This document shows, piece after piece, positions 43,920-55,388 of a DNA stretch of 64,000 nucleotides. The stretch spans positions 682,001 to 746,000 of the forward strand of contig NBAY01000003.1 in the NCBI GenBank assembly GCA_002794775.1. The letters are read 5' to 3'. The notes under the pieces are model-generated. The model searched no databases and had not been told where the DNA came from. It worked only from the letters and a program-made list of their open reading frames with translations. The stretch is from Porodaedalea pini. Taxonomy: Eukaryota > Basidiomycota > Agaricomycetes > Hymenochaetales > Hymenochaetaceae. Numbering within the stretch: the first letter of the stretch is position 1; every line of letters starts with the position of its first letter. The position numbers were made by a program, and so were the translations under genes.

Positions 43920-45332
43920 ATGTCAACCTGTTCTGTCTCGCAGGGTTACCTGACTTCCAATATCGCGGGTGCCACACGAACTAGAAAGACATATTCTCAA
44001 GCTTCCTTCGACAAACCATCGAGCTCGCCTGCCTATGACACGAAGCTACCGCCAGAAATATGGCTCAAGATTTTCGACCTGATTGCTTACATTCCGGGGG
44101 CCCTTACGATTTCGGACGGACGCGCGATCGAGGCGTACTCAGAAGATAACGAAGGTATTATTCTGCATGGTCACTACCATGAGACCATGAAGACAAAGCT
44201 CGCAATCAGCCAAGTCTCATGGATATGGCGAAGGCTCGTCTTGCCGCTCCTATTCGAATATGTGATGATCAGGAACGGGCAGCACGTCCGAGTCGTTGCA
44301 AGTGCCTTGGCCCGTTTCAAACTTCAGCAAGGCGAGGACCTGTACTATGGCCGCTGGATCAAGCGCGTGGAGGTTGTTCTACAAGACCATTACTGGGAGC
44401 AGGAAAGCATAGATGCCCTAGTTAACGTGCTGCGAGACGCGCCCAACATATTGGTATTTTCCGACCTCTTCAGCTCAGGTCGTCTTCCCTGTTATGCGAC
44501 CCGTGTCGTAATGAAGACACTTCACACGCTGTGTGAAAATGGTCGCTTGCGAAGAATCGAATGCTCCGGCGCAATCGCCTTCCGACTTCATAGACTGCTC
44601 TGTGGCACTCCCTCTCTCAAAGTCCTCATAACGAAACAACTATCGTCGCATCCCATTTCTCTACCGAACCTCCATACACTGGTCATTGGAAAGTCAGGCA
44701 CTATTTTTGCCTACGAGCTGGAAAACCTGAAGGCACATAATCTACAGAGTCTTATAATGCGTAGTAACGCCCTTGATCCATCATCCGGCTGTTCTCCAAC
44801 ACGTACGAGGAATTTCTACCCAAACTTGAAGCACTTGCGATGTCTTCGCTTAGACGAGAAACTATCGCTTTTCCATATCGCAGATACACCAGGCTTAACA
44901 TCTTTGACATTGGATTTTGGTCGGAGGCCTACTCTCGAGGATATGGAGAAGTTCCGTATTAAACATCAAACTCTAGAGAGAATCGATCTAGTCCGTTTCC
45001 CTACCTTCAGTTCTAGAGCTGGGTCCAGCTATGATGCTGAAGGACAACCCTTTGTCTCCGAATTCCTACACTCGCTGTTAAAGACAGAGGACAATCCCTC
45101 CCTGCGAACCATCGGTTTCCTTCGACCTCGGAGCTACTTCGACCCATACGATTTTTCAAGACACCATATTTCACGAGAACGAACCACATATGATGGATTC
45201 TGGCAGGCCTTTATTGCGCTATGCAGAGCTCGAGGGGTCAGTCTTGAGGCGTCTGTAGGTGCGAACGATCATTTTTGGGGAATATGGCAACCCTTCCATC
45301 TTGGCTTGTTGCCACAGAGGAATCTCAACTGA
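43920..45332 (+). CDS. F-box-like / leucine-rich-repeat-like protein, intronless
   Basis: One uninterrupted frame of 470 codons, unlike its intron-rich neighbours. LPPEIWLKIFDLIAYIPG near residues 42-60 resembles the first helix of an F-box, and QVSWIWRRLVLPLLFEYV its end; F-box proteins bind Skp1 in SCF ubiquitin ligases. The rest shows spaced Leu-rich segments typical of irregular repeats: LHTLCENGRLRRIECSG, LPNLHTLVIGKSG, LQSLIMRSNAL, LKHLRCLRLDE and LTSLTLDFG. Intronless F-box-like genes are numerous in agaricomycetes, often with unknown targets. The ATG at 43920 is the first in frame. The F-box call is moderate and the target is unknown. Confidence 0.78.
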   Translation: MSTCSVSQGYLTSNIAGATRTRKTYSQASFDKPSSSPAYDTKLPPEIWLKIFDLIAYIPGALTISDGRAIEAYSEDNEGIILHGHYHETMKTKLAISQVSWIWRRLVLPLLFEYVMIRNGQHVRVVASALARFKLQQGEDLYYGRWIKRVEVVLQDHYWEQESIDALVNVLRDAPNILVFSDLFSSGRLPCYATRVVMKTLHTLCENGRLRRIECSGAIAFRLHRLLCGTPSLKVLITKQLSSHPISLPNLHTLVIGKSGTIFAYELENLKAHNLQSLIMRSNALDPSSGCSPTRTRNFYPNLKHLRCLRLDEKLSLFHIADTPGLTSLTLDFGRRPTLEDMEKFRIKHQTLERIDLVRFPTFSSRAGSSYDAEGQPFVSEFLHSLLKTEDNPSLRTIGFLRPRSYFDPYDFSRHHISRERTTYDGFWQAFIALCRARGVSLEASVGANDHFWGIWQPFHLGLLPQRNLN

Positions 45333-45545
45333 AAAATGATTTTAGAAGAGACCTTTTTTATGAAGTTATTTATGTAGATGTATACCCGTTCTTTTGTATA
45401 AAATGCTCTTGTAGTCTGAGTCCATAGGCACGAGCTCGGCGTACGGTATCTTCCGTTAGTCTCAGTCGCGTACCTTCGAACTCTTTCATCATCATAACTC
45501 AGATCGCCGCAATGGCTGCGCCGATGCACCTCTTGTCTATCTACG

Positions 45546-46716
45546 ATGGCATCCACCTTGTCTCATGCAATTCTACTTCTGGAGCTTGATAATCTATATG
45601 ACGTGCATAGATTCTTGCCTGCGATAGCGTCAGCGACAGAACGGACCACCGAGCGGCTGCTCGTCATTCTGTTCTGCAAGCTCTTCAATGCGGACGCGAA
45701 GCTGAGCCACACAGAAAGCTGGAACGACGTGCAGGCAATTCTGACGTCTGTGTACGTGGAGTCCACTCGTGTGGCGCAAAAGGCGGATAGGATACTCATG
45801 AATGTGGATGTGTTGCTGAGGGGGTTTGACGTGGAGGTCGCGATCAAACAGCAGGGTGGGTGGCAGGGTATATTCCTCGTAGAAGGAGGTAATGTGATTC
45901 AGCTCACACCGAGGATTCTCGAATCTACAAAGCTAATACTGTGCCTATCATTTAGACACAACAGATTATCCGCTTCCACGATGGACCTCGTCTCTTCCTC
46001 GCACGTCTCTCAATGCATCGAACGTTCCGCCTTCAGAAATACCCAGCGTCGTTGGGGAAGCTCCTGCCTCACATCCCTCAACGTTCCCCGTTATAGCTTT
46101 GGGAGGAACGTTCGATCATCTTCATTCGGGTCACAAGATCCTGCTTAGCATGTCAGCCTGGATTGCGCATGAGAAGGTTATTGTCGGCGTCACAGGTGAA
46201 CTTCACTCCTTAAATGTTTACTGTGATCACGTCTGCTTCGCCAGGTCTGACCATCCCACCCTCAGCTGATAAACTGCTCCAGAAGAAGTCCAACAAAGAG
46301 GTCCTAGAGTCTCTAGACGTTCGAATACAGCGTGTTCGGAAATTCATGGAGTTCTTCAAGCCTGGCCTGTTCTACGACGTCGTCCCCATCGACGATGTTT
46401 ATGGACCCACGGCTGTAGATCCGAATATCCAAGCGCTGGTTGTGAGCAAGGAGACACTGGCCGGTGCTTCAGCTAGTACGACCCAATTTTCGTTCAGAAG
46501 AGAAGATGACGTGAAGACTTACTGGCATTTATATTTATCTATATTCTAGTCGCGAAGCTTCGTGAAGATAAGGGTTACCCAGCGCTCGAATGTTTCGTTA
46601 TAGACGTTATATCAACTACCTCAGCCAATCTTGACTCTGAAGACATGGAGATGCTCCGCCAGGCGAAGATGAGCAGCACGTTCATCCGCGAGTACCTCGT
46701 CGCTCGTAAAAAATGA
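45546..46716 (+). CDS. CAB4: Phosphopantetheine adenylyltransferase (Cab4-like)
   Basis: Joins 4'-phosphopantetheine to ATP, giving dephospho-CoA. The N-terminal 120 residues (HAILLLELDNLYDVHRFLPAI and on) form the poorly conserved eukaryotic extension. The nucleotidyltransferase core follows a splice near 46,195-46,243: VIALGGTFDHLHSGHKILL (HxGH motif), KVIVGVTGLTIPPSADKL, RVRKFMEFFKPGL, DVYGPTAVDPNIQALVVSKET and, in the last exon, SSTFIREYLVARKK. About five introns. No dephospho-CoA kinase domain is fused; that enzyme is encoded separately at 28877-29700. Family secure; the exon around 45,890-45,960 is approximate. Confidence 0.92.
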
Positions 46717-47836
46717 AATCGGTAAGTCTGTTGTCTTCTCCTGGAATTGCTCCTGTTTTCTGATAAGTCATGCCCATACAGGCCATAACAGGTTCATCCC
46801 GAGTGTATTATATCACCATCTTGTACTTACAAACGAATGTATTGCACTTTCAACATCACTACCGCAACACAATCATTGATGCGCTCACGAGACAGTCTTG
46901 TTTCCTGGAGCGCCTCGCTAATCGTCTGAAGTGAGTTGAGGTCGTTCACCTATCCCCTTCTTGAGACTTCTATGTGCAAGATCTCCCACAACAGTGAACG
47001 CACGCGATCATTAGAAATGCATGCAGGAACAAATCTGCGAAACCCTGGGGTTCATATTCACATTCTGTCTGGCAACGGCACACGCACAAGGCGTTGTGTT
47101 CACAAAAGGAAGGTACAACGACCAACCACTCAACTCTGACTGGCCTGCAGCCCTTCACAAATAGATTGGAAATATACTTTAAGCATATGAATACTGCGGC
47201 GTTCCAATTCCTTCGACTTCTGCGCCTTCCTTGCTTCCAGGCAGGGCGTCCGCAAGCTGCTGTCTTCTCGAATGCAGTTCGGCATAGACGACTTGCGCAT
47301 GTTTCGGGGTTTGTAATCGTTGCTTCATAGATGACCTCGAGGCTCGTCTTCTCGCATTCGCCAGCATGTTGGGTCTTCGGTTCGCACAAGAAATCTGAGT
47401 AATAAATCTGAATATTTGGAAGGGCGACTTGATCTGGAGGCGCTATGTGTCGCTCCGGAGACTGATGATGCGCGCAATAGTGCAACAAATGCTAGCTGTG
47501 GAGAATAGGCGGATCTATCTCCAGCGGCGATCTCGCGCGTTGCCTCTCATGCAGCAGGTTTAGACTCGAAGGCGCCGGCTCGTGGACGCGAAGAAGGGCT
47601 TCTTGACTCTTGAGTGAACGCTGAAACGCTTCGCCGACATGAATGGGTGGGTGGGATGCACAGGGCTGATGGATACGTCGAGCGTCGAATGTTGAGCGGC
47701 CGGGCGTGCTTGCGGGACTTCGTGCGCCTCCAAAAGCCGCTCTTGTTCGAGACACCGGCGTTTGTGACGAAGAGCGAGGTTTTCCGCACGTTTTTATTTA
47801 TTTATTTGGGACGGCGCATTTGACGCTGATCTTTGA

Positions 47837-47858
47837 AATACATACATATGTATGTATT
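47837..47858. repeat. 22-bp perfect palindrome
   Basis: AATACATACAT followed directly by its reverse complement ATGTATGTATT, with no spacer. It lies 30 bases downstream of a TTTATTTATTTATTT run. Could form a cruciform or be a dyad binding site; no gene is near. Confidence 0.7.
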
Positions 47859-49185
47859 GCAGCGGCGCGTCCTCGATGCGTTTTGCTTGACAGTTGAGAG
47901 ATTGAGATTCAGTGACGGCCCTTGCGCCAAGGTCGAAGCCGTATGGTAGGCACATATCGATCATGAACGCAGTTGAAGAAGAAGAGATCGTCGGTCGATG
48001 GTCAACATTAACGGTCTACAAAGAAACATCTTGAGAGCACTTTTCACATATTCACGTTGGAGCCCGAAGAGAACTCCGAGTCGGCGCGTCACTGCATGTG
48101 TCGGCTCCTCCTCCTTGATTGAGCGCGTTCCGGCCGCAGGCTGATTTCCCTTCGCCGGATGCAACGCAATGCATGTAGTTTCAGGAGAGATCCATGAGAC
48201 TCTCCAGATGACCATTCGTCATGCATTTCGGAGGCCGATCCAAATTGCTCAAGTCATCCTTCGGATTATACGGATTTCGTAAGTAAATTGGCATCCAATC
48301 GGCCAGCAGCGGCAGGCGGACGACATTAATGCTAGCAAACTACTGTATGTATAATAATTATCCAATTGGCGATGGATGTCCAGAGCTCCCACCCACCTTT
48401 TATTGCGTCTGATAGATGGCGCGTCCGAAATACGATCGAAGGTGGAACTATGAGGTCAAGCACATCGGATTGGCATATGGATGGCGTTAACAATCAAGGA
48501 TGCGCGGTGATTTTGCGCTGGGAAACCGGGGGAAGTAACGAGCGGATACGCACAACGTATGGAGTAGCGCGATGCTTCTCCATGTTCTAGTTGAGGGTGA
48601 CGGCAATCAGCCAAGGATGTCAACCGAGTGCGCTGGGAAAGCTAGATTAATATTGCTAGGGTAGAAGACGGGGCCTCGGCATAGGTTCCAGATGGAGGAT
48701 TTATTCACCGCCATTTCTTTGATTATTGGCAGGCTGTGCGCGGAGAAAATGCAAATGCGTTTGTGCGTGACTTGTCTCAGATCTATTTGGGCTGAGAGGC
48801 ACGAGAGAAAGGATGGGAAGAAAGGATAGAATAGAATATTAGAAAAAACGGACTTGGAATTCCGTAGATTGAGTGAAATGCAATGACGCGTGACGTTCAA
48901 TCAGGTAGACGCGCATATAGCCAGCCTCTGCGCGTCCCAAGCTCGCTCGAACTTATCCTTGCTTTCTTCCTGCACAAACACGAGTACAGTTTGTACATGT
49001 CCCTCTCGAGCATCAGGAGATCAAGATATGTCGCTTTCCGACGAGGATTGAAGGCGTATACGGAGTAAGGTCGTGCAGGAGTGCGTCGCTTGTTCGTACC
49101 CTTTCATCGGCCCGTTACCGGACTCACCGACTCTTCACATCCCAATTCGTGCTATATATTTTACTGCCAGCGACCTTGTTCGCTC

Positions 49186-49240
49186 TCTCCCTCCCTCCTC
49201 ATCCTCCACTCCATCCTCTTCGACGTCCACGACGCGTTCA
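49186..49240 (+). promoter_or_regulatory. C/T-rich tract upstream of the 49304 gene
   Basis: A nearly pure pyrimidine stretch (tctctccctccctcctcatc and on) about 65-120 bases before the ATG. Such CT blocks are common just upstream of transcription starts of well-expressed fungal genes. Position supports a core promoter or start region; no TATA box is obvious. Confidence 0.4.
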
Positions 49241-49303
49241 CCCGCCGTCGTTGTTCACCTGTTTCTCGTGTCCTCGCTCTAGCTCCTTGTCGCCCTTCTT
49301 ACC

Positions 49304-50097
49304 ATGCCCTCTCTTCGACGAACGGTCTCAGAGTCGGCCGGCACGGCGCGCACAAGCCCGTACCCGACTGGGCTCTCGCTCTCAGCAGCGGGTGCGCTCA
49401 ACGCGGGTATCCCGAACAGACCACGTCGGACGGGCTCGGAAACGAGCGGGCGCAGGGTGCTCGCCGACATTGAGTGGTGGAGGATTCTGGACGGACAGCA
49501 GGAGGAGGAGAACGAAAATGGGAACGAAAATGGTCAGGATAGCGTTGCCGAGCTCCAGTCTGGTCTGGTCGACGCCGTGCAGGAGCCTGTAAATGAGCAA
49601 ATAGCGACGGCAGCAATGATGAACACGCACGACGCCGCCGCAGTTTCGAGTCCGGACGCGTCGCAAGGGGTGAGTTCCTTATGCGTCGACTGCAGATGAT
49701 AGATTTCGTACTCACCTTATCTACGCGTCCTTTTTTTCCGCGTGGCCAGGCCTCTTCACTGACGACTCCCTTCGCTGCGATGTCCATCTCGTCCGTCGCG
49801 CCGATGACGCCCCCGCGCTCGCGCAGTGTGTCCGAATCGTCGAACTCGTCCGTCGAGTCCACGCCGGAGTCGTCTCCGCGCACGCCCGCGCTGCAGCACG
49901 ACACGCTCTTCATGGACGCGCCTGCGTTCGACTGCACGAGCGCCGACGCGGAGTTCTGCACACTGCTCCCGCCATTCCTCGGCGCGCGGCCCAGCGTGCT
50001 GAACGCCGTGTCCATGATGCGTTCCGTGTCCTTCGGCGGGTTCGACGCGCCCCGGGAATCAGCCGACGAGCGCTTCGGCGACGTGATCTTCATCTGA
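49304..50097 (+). CDS. Small Ser/Pro/Ala-rich hypothetical protein
   Basis: Not recognised. Two exons (49304-49670 and 49750-50097, approximately) give about 235 residues. The N-terminus MPSLRRTVSESAGTARTS resembles a basic, phosphorylatable tail. A short ordered-looking segment RRVLADIEWWRILDGQQEE is followed by Asn/Glu repeats (ENENGNENG). The second exon is Ser/Pro-rich (TPPRSRSVSESSNSSVESTPESSPRTP) and ends in a more hydrophobic segment with AEFCTLLPPFLGARPSVLNAVSMMRSVSFGGF. Codon use is strongly GC-biased at third positions compared with its neighbours, which often marks high expression. The flanks are unusually long on both sides. A cytosolic or nuclear regulatory protein is possible but not shown. 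Confidence 0.7.
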
Positions 50098-51284
50098 GAT
50101 TCTCTGAAGCGCACCGCATATAGCTCAACGAACCATACACTTTCTCCCTTGCACTACACGCATTCTACCTCCTCTTGCTTGGCACGTTTATCATGACCCG
50201 CACACACATACACAAGAACAATCACGCCATCTCCACGTCCGCCCTTATCCCTCCCTCTACCTCTCACATTCGGATCACGTATCACGTCTAATTACGACCC
50301 TCTCGTGCACATCCACAAGCACATGCTCCACCGCTCGCTCGCTCGCGCTGCACTTCTTGTCGATAATCTTGCGCACAGCAAACGGTCCTTGGTGCCTGCC
50401 CAAAAGCAATCTTGTCTTGCCTCTTCTCTTCTCTTCTCTTCTCTTCGTTTTTCCTTTCTTCGTTACGTTTCTTCTTCTCTTTGTTCTTGTTTATCCTTCT
50501 TCTAACGTCCTCACGCGGACTTAACGACTGACGACAGCCCCCCACCAAACTCCGCATGCTGCTCCTCGTCGCCTTGCACTTATATTTTTCTGCACAACGG
50601 GCACCGGGTTTTCTTACCACGACGCCGCCTTCACGTTTTACGCTTCCACGCTTCCTCTAATGCCCGTTTACTTTTACTTTTTTTGCTTTACGCCTTTTGC
50701 TCTTGAACCGTTTTTTTTTACCCATATTGCTTTACGGTTTTATATCTATCCTCGTCTGCTCTCGAAATCAAATGTAAAGATAGATATGCACACGCCTCGT
50801 CTTGTATCCGCGCTCTTCACTTCGAGAATGAAATCGCGGAGATGGCTCTGTTACGAATTACTTCACGACCATCACGTCCCTATTTATGCTATCTTGCCCT
50901 TTCCTGTACGAGTTTGTTGCGTTTCTTCTGCGAGGCGCTCCCGGCTGTCGGACGATCCTCTTCGCAAGGTCGATTTGAATTAATATTAGGCGCTGTCTGC
51001 TAGTACTTCTCGGATGGATTCGCAGGCGTTGAATATAATATAAAAGGATCGACAAAGCCCGCGTTGGATTCGAAAGGAGGAGTGAGAAATGGAGGGGAAT
51101 TGAAAGACATTAAATGGAAGGAGTACTAGTGATGGCCATATGAAAGGGAAGCGGAAAGGACAAATAGCAGCCATGAAACGCGGAGATGGCCGGCTGACGC
51201 GACATTGAACGACATGGACTCACATGGCTGATGACCAGCGCATCTTTTAAATAAATAAAAAAACAACCACCGCAACCACCGGCG
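50098..51284. other. 1.2-kb gene-free stretch, pyrimidine-rich
   Basis: Between the stop of the 49304 gene and the stop of the capping-enzyme gene (-). It contains a CTCTT pentamer run, T-rich tracts (50460-50520, 50670-50740) and no coding signal. It may include a long 3' UTR. Confidence 0.5.
50421..50446. repeat. (CTCTT)5 microsatellite
   Basis: Five exact tandem copies of CTCTT plus one extra C. Flanking sequence continues pyrimidine-rich. Confidence 0.9.
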
Positions 51285-53194
51285 TCACCGATTGAAGCCA
51301 AGCACAGTGGGCGGCCCGCCCACTCTACTGAATGGCGACTCTTGCAACGGACCGTACCGCAGATCGATGTGCGCCGGAGCGTGGCGCGAGAGGTGGCCGT
51401 CTGGTGGGCCAGCGGCGGGTGCACCTAGGTAGGCAGGATGCCCTCTAGGTTGCGGTACGGGTGCGGGAGGCTGCGCCGCGCGTGCCTTCCATGCCGAACG
51501 GATCGCGTCTTTACGTGCCAAGAGCTGTCAAGGGGCGTGCCAGTAGTCAGTGATTCTGTCGTGGAAAAAAAAAAAACAGCAGTCATCACGCTGCTGCTCA
51601 CGTCTTCCTTCTCCACGCCGTCGACGATCGACTGTATGATGTTGTCGACCACGGACTTGTAGTTTCCGTTGGGCTTGTCGTCCCGGAAGCGCATCATGCG
51701 CCATCGCTTCTCCTTCGTCTCCCAGAAAACTTCTACGATACGGTCGTCCACTTGTTCTCCGGAAGCCTTCAGTCTGCAGCGACTAGTCTATGAATAATGC
51801 AGTCAGCGGAAGAACAAGGCGACTCACTTTTCCCATTCATCGTCGTCGACATAAAGCTCGTCGAACGGTTCGTAGTTGTCTCTTCCACCGATGAAGGCGT
51901 GAAGACCGAACATCGGCTTGGCCATATAGTCAGGCTCGTTCTTCCGTTGCGGATCCGGCGGGAAACGCAAAACTAGTTTGAAATCAATCGTGTTCTCGGA
52001 AGGAGGCTTCCACTTGAGACTTGGCAAGGTAGCAATATAAATGTCGTTTCGTTAAACCCAGCAAGGCTGAGCGGTGAAGATTTACACACATTTTTGGGTC
52101 TGTGCCGACCACATAGGGTGATTGCAGGCACGTGTAGATAAGGCCGTCGTTTCCGTGTTGAAGCTTAGGGATATCTTCGTTGAACACCTTTTCGAGTCCG
52201 TAAGACAGGTTCATGGGTTTGACTTTTATGCTGAGCAGCAAGCATATGGATGAGTTATGCACCCTATATGTCGCAGTGCAGAACGTACTCGAACGGCTGG
52301 TTCTGGGCCATGTGCGGGTGATCATGCACCATTTTTCTGAACGGCTTGAAGAACCACTCCTGTAGCCTCTAATAGAGAAAAACAAATCTTGCAAGGTTAA
52401 TGTGAAACACGAGCTGAGCAGCAAGAAGAGAACACACACCCCATAACGCTTATCCAAAGTTCGTGACATGACGTTCTGATAGTCTACAACCAAACAGTCA
52501 AATGCGAGCAGCCGCAAAGTGTCCTGCAGTTTCAATAATCTCATAAGCCACTAAGAACCATGTAGTGAGCATTTAATCCCGACCTGTCTTGTCCTCGGGT
52601 CCGTGTCAATCACCAGTTCACCATCGATGATGGTTGAACCTAGCGATTTTGTCGGGTCTGCATGGTGGGGGAAGTAGAATCCGCTTATAACGTGGTATTG
52701 GTTATGTCGATCGATCTTTCCAAATGAGTTGTCCCGCCGATGTTGAAACACACACAAGAAAAGAAAGAAAGAAATGGTACTGAATCAATATGCCTCCATG
52801 AACACGAACAGAGACCGGTATACGCACGAGATACACGTCCTGGTGCCCGTCGGGCGCTGTTAACACACAGAAGAGCACGCGCACTCCGTCGGACTTCTCA
52901 CAGACCCAGTAGCTGGAGCAGATATGAGCACAGTGCAGTTCAGAAATCCAAACAGAAATGCATTACTCTTCGTTCTCAAGCCTTTCGAGGTCTCTCTTAG
53001 CGAAACTGACCGGTTGACTTCCAGGAAACCTGGCGAAGGAATAAGTTCGGAAGTAAGGGGCCCTTAGGTCGGTCGAAGCGATACCTTGTGTTGTTCGTTT
53101 TGCAGAGCTGGGCTACAATCCTACGCAAGTTCTCAGAATTATTTGGGTCGGCGAGGTCGCCAGGTATGTCTGGAATTCGTGGAGTATGAGGCAT
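51285..53194 (-). CDS. CEG1: mRNA guanylyltransferase (capping enzyme alpha subunit)
   Basis: Transfers GMP to the diphosphate end of nascent pre-mRNA in the nucleus. The N-terminus MPHTPRIPDIPGDLAD is spliced to PGSQPVSFAKRDLERLENE, then WVCEKSDGVRVLFCVL holds the nucleotidyl-Lys motif KSDG (motif I). IDRHNQYHVISGFYFP and TIIDGELVID (motif III), LRLLAFDCLVV (IIIa), [25 protein letters not shown] (IV-V) and NTIDFKL are in order. The C-terminal OB fold contains DRIVEVFWETKEKRWRMMRFRDDKPN, followed by a Pro/Gly/Ala-rich tail. About nine introns, one holding a 12-base A run on the + strand. No triphosphatase domain is fused, as expected in fungi. Confidence 0.95.
51565..51576. repeat. 12-base A/T homopolymer inside a capping-enzyme intron
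   Basis: Twelve A on the + strand (T in the transcript), within an intron of about 110 bases, somewhat longer than the gene's others. It may act as part of a polypyrimidine tract and could be a length-variable site. Confidence 0.8.
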
Positions 53195-53573
53195 AGAGCA
53201 GTCAAAGGCCGGGAAGTACTTATGTAATGAATTTCAATTGGACAAGCTACACATGACTTTCTACTCGTTTGTTATCTCTTACTTTCTATACGTATACCCC
53301 CCACATTATAACTGACCAGTTTCGGGCCCAAATTTTCATTCAAGACATACATATGCTTCCGCGGTCACACGGAGAAACATCTAGTCAGTCTGACATGGTT
53401 GACTCGTTTTCTGAAGACGACGGTCTCGGATGGTGAACACGACGACTCAGTTCACATATCGGTGTAAGGGATCGATCTCGCTCAGAACATAGTACATGGC
53501 AACCTTTTGAGAATGTATTCATATGACGACAGAGAGAAAGAACGGAAGGCCAAACAGTCAGTACAGAAGGTTC
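53195..53573. other. Intergenic, capping-enzyme promoter
   Basis: 379 bases containing the promoter of the capping-enzyme gene and the 3' flank of SKP1. No other feature seen. Confidence 0.6.
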
Positions 53574-54362
53574 TTAGCGGTCCTCAGCCCATTCCTATAA
53601 AGCATGAGTCAGTCCCAGGTATCGAAGTATGATCGCACAGTATACTCACGTTCTCGCGCTTAATCTGAGCCTGCGGGATTAAATCAAACGAGTTAGTAAC
53701 TAGAAGGGCAGTCACCGAGCGCCACATACCTCCTCTTCTGGTGTGAAGTCATTAGCAATGTTGAAGAGCTTTCTGATTTCCTCAGGAGTCTTGCCCTTAA
53801 TCATGTTTGCAACGGTCTTGCAACCAACATCACTAGAGGCAGGTTTTGTGAGAAAGAATGAATAAGACTGTTTTCACTGGACTTACAGAAGAGGCTTGAT
53901 GTCCAGGTAGTTCGCGGCGAGGATAATTTCAAAGAGCATTTCCTGGTCAACGGCAATAAACTTCTGATCCCACTCGCTAATATCGGTCGTGCGCTTTCGG
54001 GACTCCTCAGCGCCAGTTTCGTCGGCCGTATTGCGCGGGTCGTTGCGATGGTGCTCACACCACTCAAGCACCTGGGATGCGCAGCGGCTATCAACAACAG
54101 CGCAGCGACACAGAAAACAGACCAATCTACCTTCTTCATCACAGGTCCAGTGACAGCCTGTATAGGGATCTCCTCTTTCTCATTGCTCCCGAGGTCTGCA
54201 GAGGTCAACTGTCAAGGAAAACACGCAAGGGGGGATGGGCGCATACATACCATCAAGCAAGTTCTTTATGACCACGCTGCATTCGACAACCTCCCTTTCG
54301 ACCACGAACTTCTCTTTGTCCGCAGTGCGGAGAATGACCATGGCATTCTGCGTATCGGACAT
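53574..54362 (-). CDS. SKP1: Skp1, SCF ubiquitin ligase adaptor
   Basis: Links F-box proteins to cullin-1. The spliced protein starts [19 protein letters not shown] and continues through [16 protein letters not shown] and [22 protein letters not shown] (BTB/POZ fold). Next come [79 protein letters not shown], split here by short introns; this is the near-invariant F-box-binding C-terminus. Six or so exons, about 160 residues, the normal size. It is head to head with the mitochondrial bL27 gene (154 bp). Two F-box/SCF-type genes occur in this window (see 43920). Confidence 0.96.
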
Positions 54363-54516
54363 GACGTTCTGTGTGTTGGTGGTTGGTGGTAGGAGAGAAG
54401 GCTGAATCCAAGAGACGCGCCACGCCTCATAAAGGAGCTGGGTGCGTTACGTAAGTTTGCATAAGTTTGCCTTAAGCTTTGTGAGCCGCTCAGTTAGCCA
54501 CCGACCTGGCCGCAAA

Positions 54517-55166
54517 ATGGTGTTCTTGTCTGCTTTGCGGGGCTTATCCCAGCAGCCATACAACCCTTTCTCCGTTTCTGGTGCGGCTTCCATACTCTTC
54601 AAGGAATAAAAGAGTAATTGTTGTGTTTCATGCAGGCCTTGGTTCAGTCAGAACAGCAACCAAGCGTGCTGGAGGCACTGTCCGCAACAATGGCCACTCG
54701 CCAGGCAAACGGCTTGGTGTGAAGAAATTCTCAGGTGCGTATCGTCCTGAGCTTGTAACATTGATTCGTACTGATACATACATTGACTCGATGTAGACCA
54801 GGCAGTCATTCCAGGAAACATCATCGTTCGACAGCGCGGCACTCAGTTCCATCCCGGCCAGCACGTACGTCTCTCTTGTCATGATTATGTTTGCCTTGTT
54901 TCATTGTGCTAGAAGCCAATCACTCCCCTTTGCTCTTATAATAGGTCGGAATGGGACGCGATCACACCATCTTCGCGCTCGTACCAGGCTACGTCCGATT
55001 CTACACTAAAAAGTGGATGAATAGCGAGCGACGATACGTAGGCGTCGTACTCAACCGCGGAGAGAAGTTGCCGCGAGATGAGTCAACGCTCGGTCGAAGT
55101 CGCTATTTTGGACTTGTTGACCTGAATCAGTCTGACTCGCAAAGCCCGGAGCCTACTAAGGCCTAG
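54517..55166 (+). CDS. Mitochondrial large-subunit ribosomal protein bL27m
   Basis: The N-terminal presequence [20 protein letters not shown] (hydrophobic, basic, no acid) splices through an intron (54592-54642, approximately) to [32 protein letters not shown]. That is the conserved core of bacterial L27 that reaches the peptidyl-transferase centre. Then [18 protein letters not shown] and [19 protein letters not shown] complete the domain. A fungal C-terminal extension ([19 protein letters not shown]) resembles yeast Mrp7. About 155 residues and four exons. The choice of the donor inside TCTGGTGCGG restores the Gly-Leu-Gly start of the core. Confidence 0.93.
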
Positions 55167-55388
55167 GCTCCCTCCCTCTAAAGCATTCTTTCCGCCTTGC
55201 CTTCTGCTCCCTGCTTTGCGGTTTGGTACCAGTAGACATGGTGCAGTACGGATCCGCCTGCAATGCTGGTGTTGTCATTGACGCATGGCACATCTGATGC
55301 AAGCCTTTCCTTGCACAAGGATAGCTAGCCGGCGTCAGACAGATGTATTAGATTATGACTACAGTGTAGCACACCCACATAATGTTAA

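Larger units (their letters stand above)
46717..49303. other. 2.6-kb stretch without a supported gene
   Basis: The longest gene-free interval. The open frames (largest 46970-47488 on the minus strand, 172 codons) show no motif, splice continuity or ordinary composition. It contains a 22-bp palindrome (47837-47858). A C/T-rich block just before the next ATG (49186-49240) looks like a fungal promoter or 5' UTR. A non-coding transcript or a lineage-specific small gene cannot be ruled out. Confidence 0.5.

Noticed and set aside
46970..47488. 172-codon minus-strand open frame
   Set aside because: No motif, no credible neighbouring exons, and a Cys/Arg-rich composition typical of a chance frame in GC-rich DNA.
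49398..50114. 238-codon antisense frame opposite the 49304 gene
   Set aside because: A long frame is expected opposite GC-biased coding sequence; no promoter or motif supports it, while the plus frame has a clean intron and CT-rich leader.
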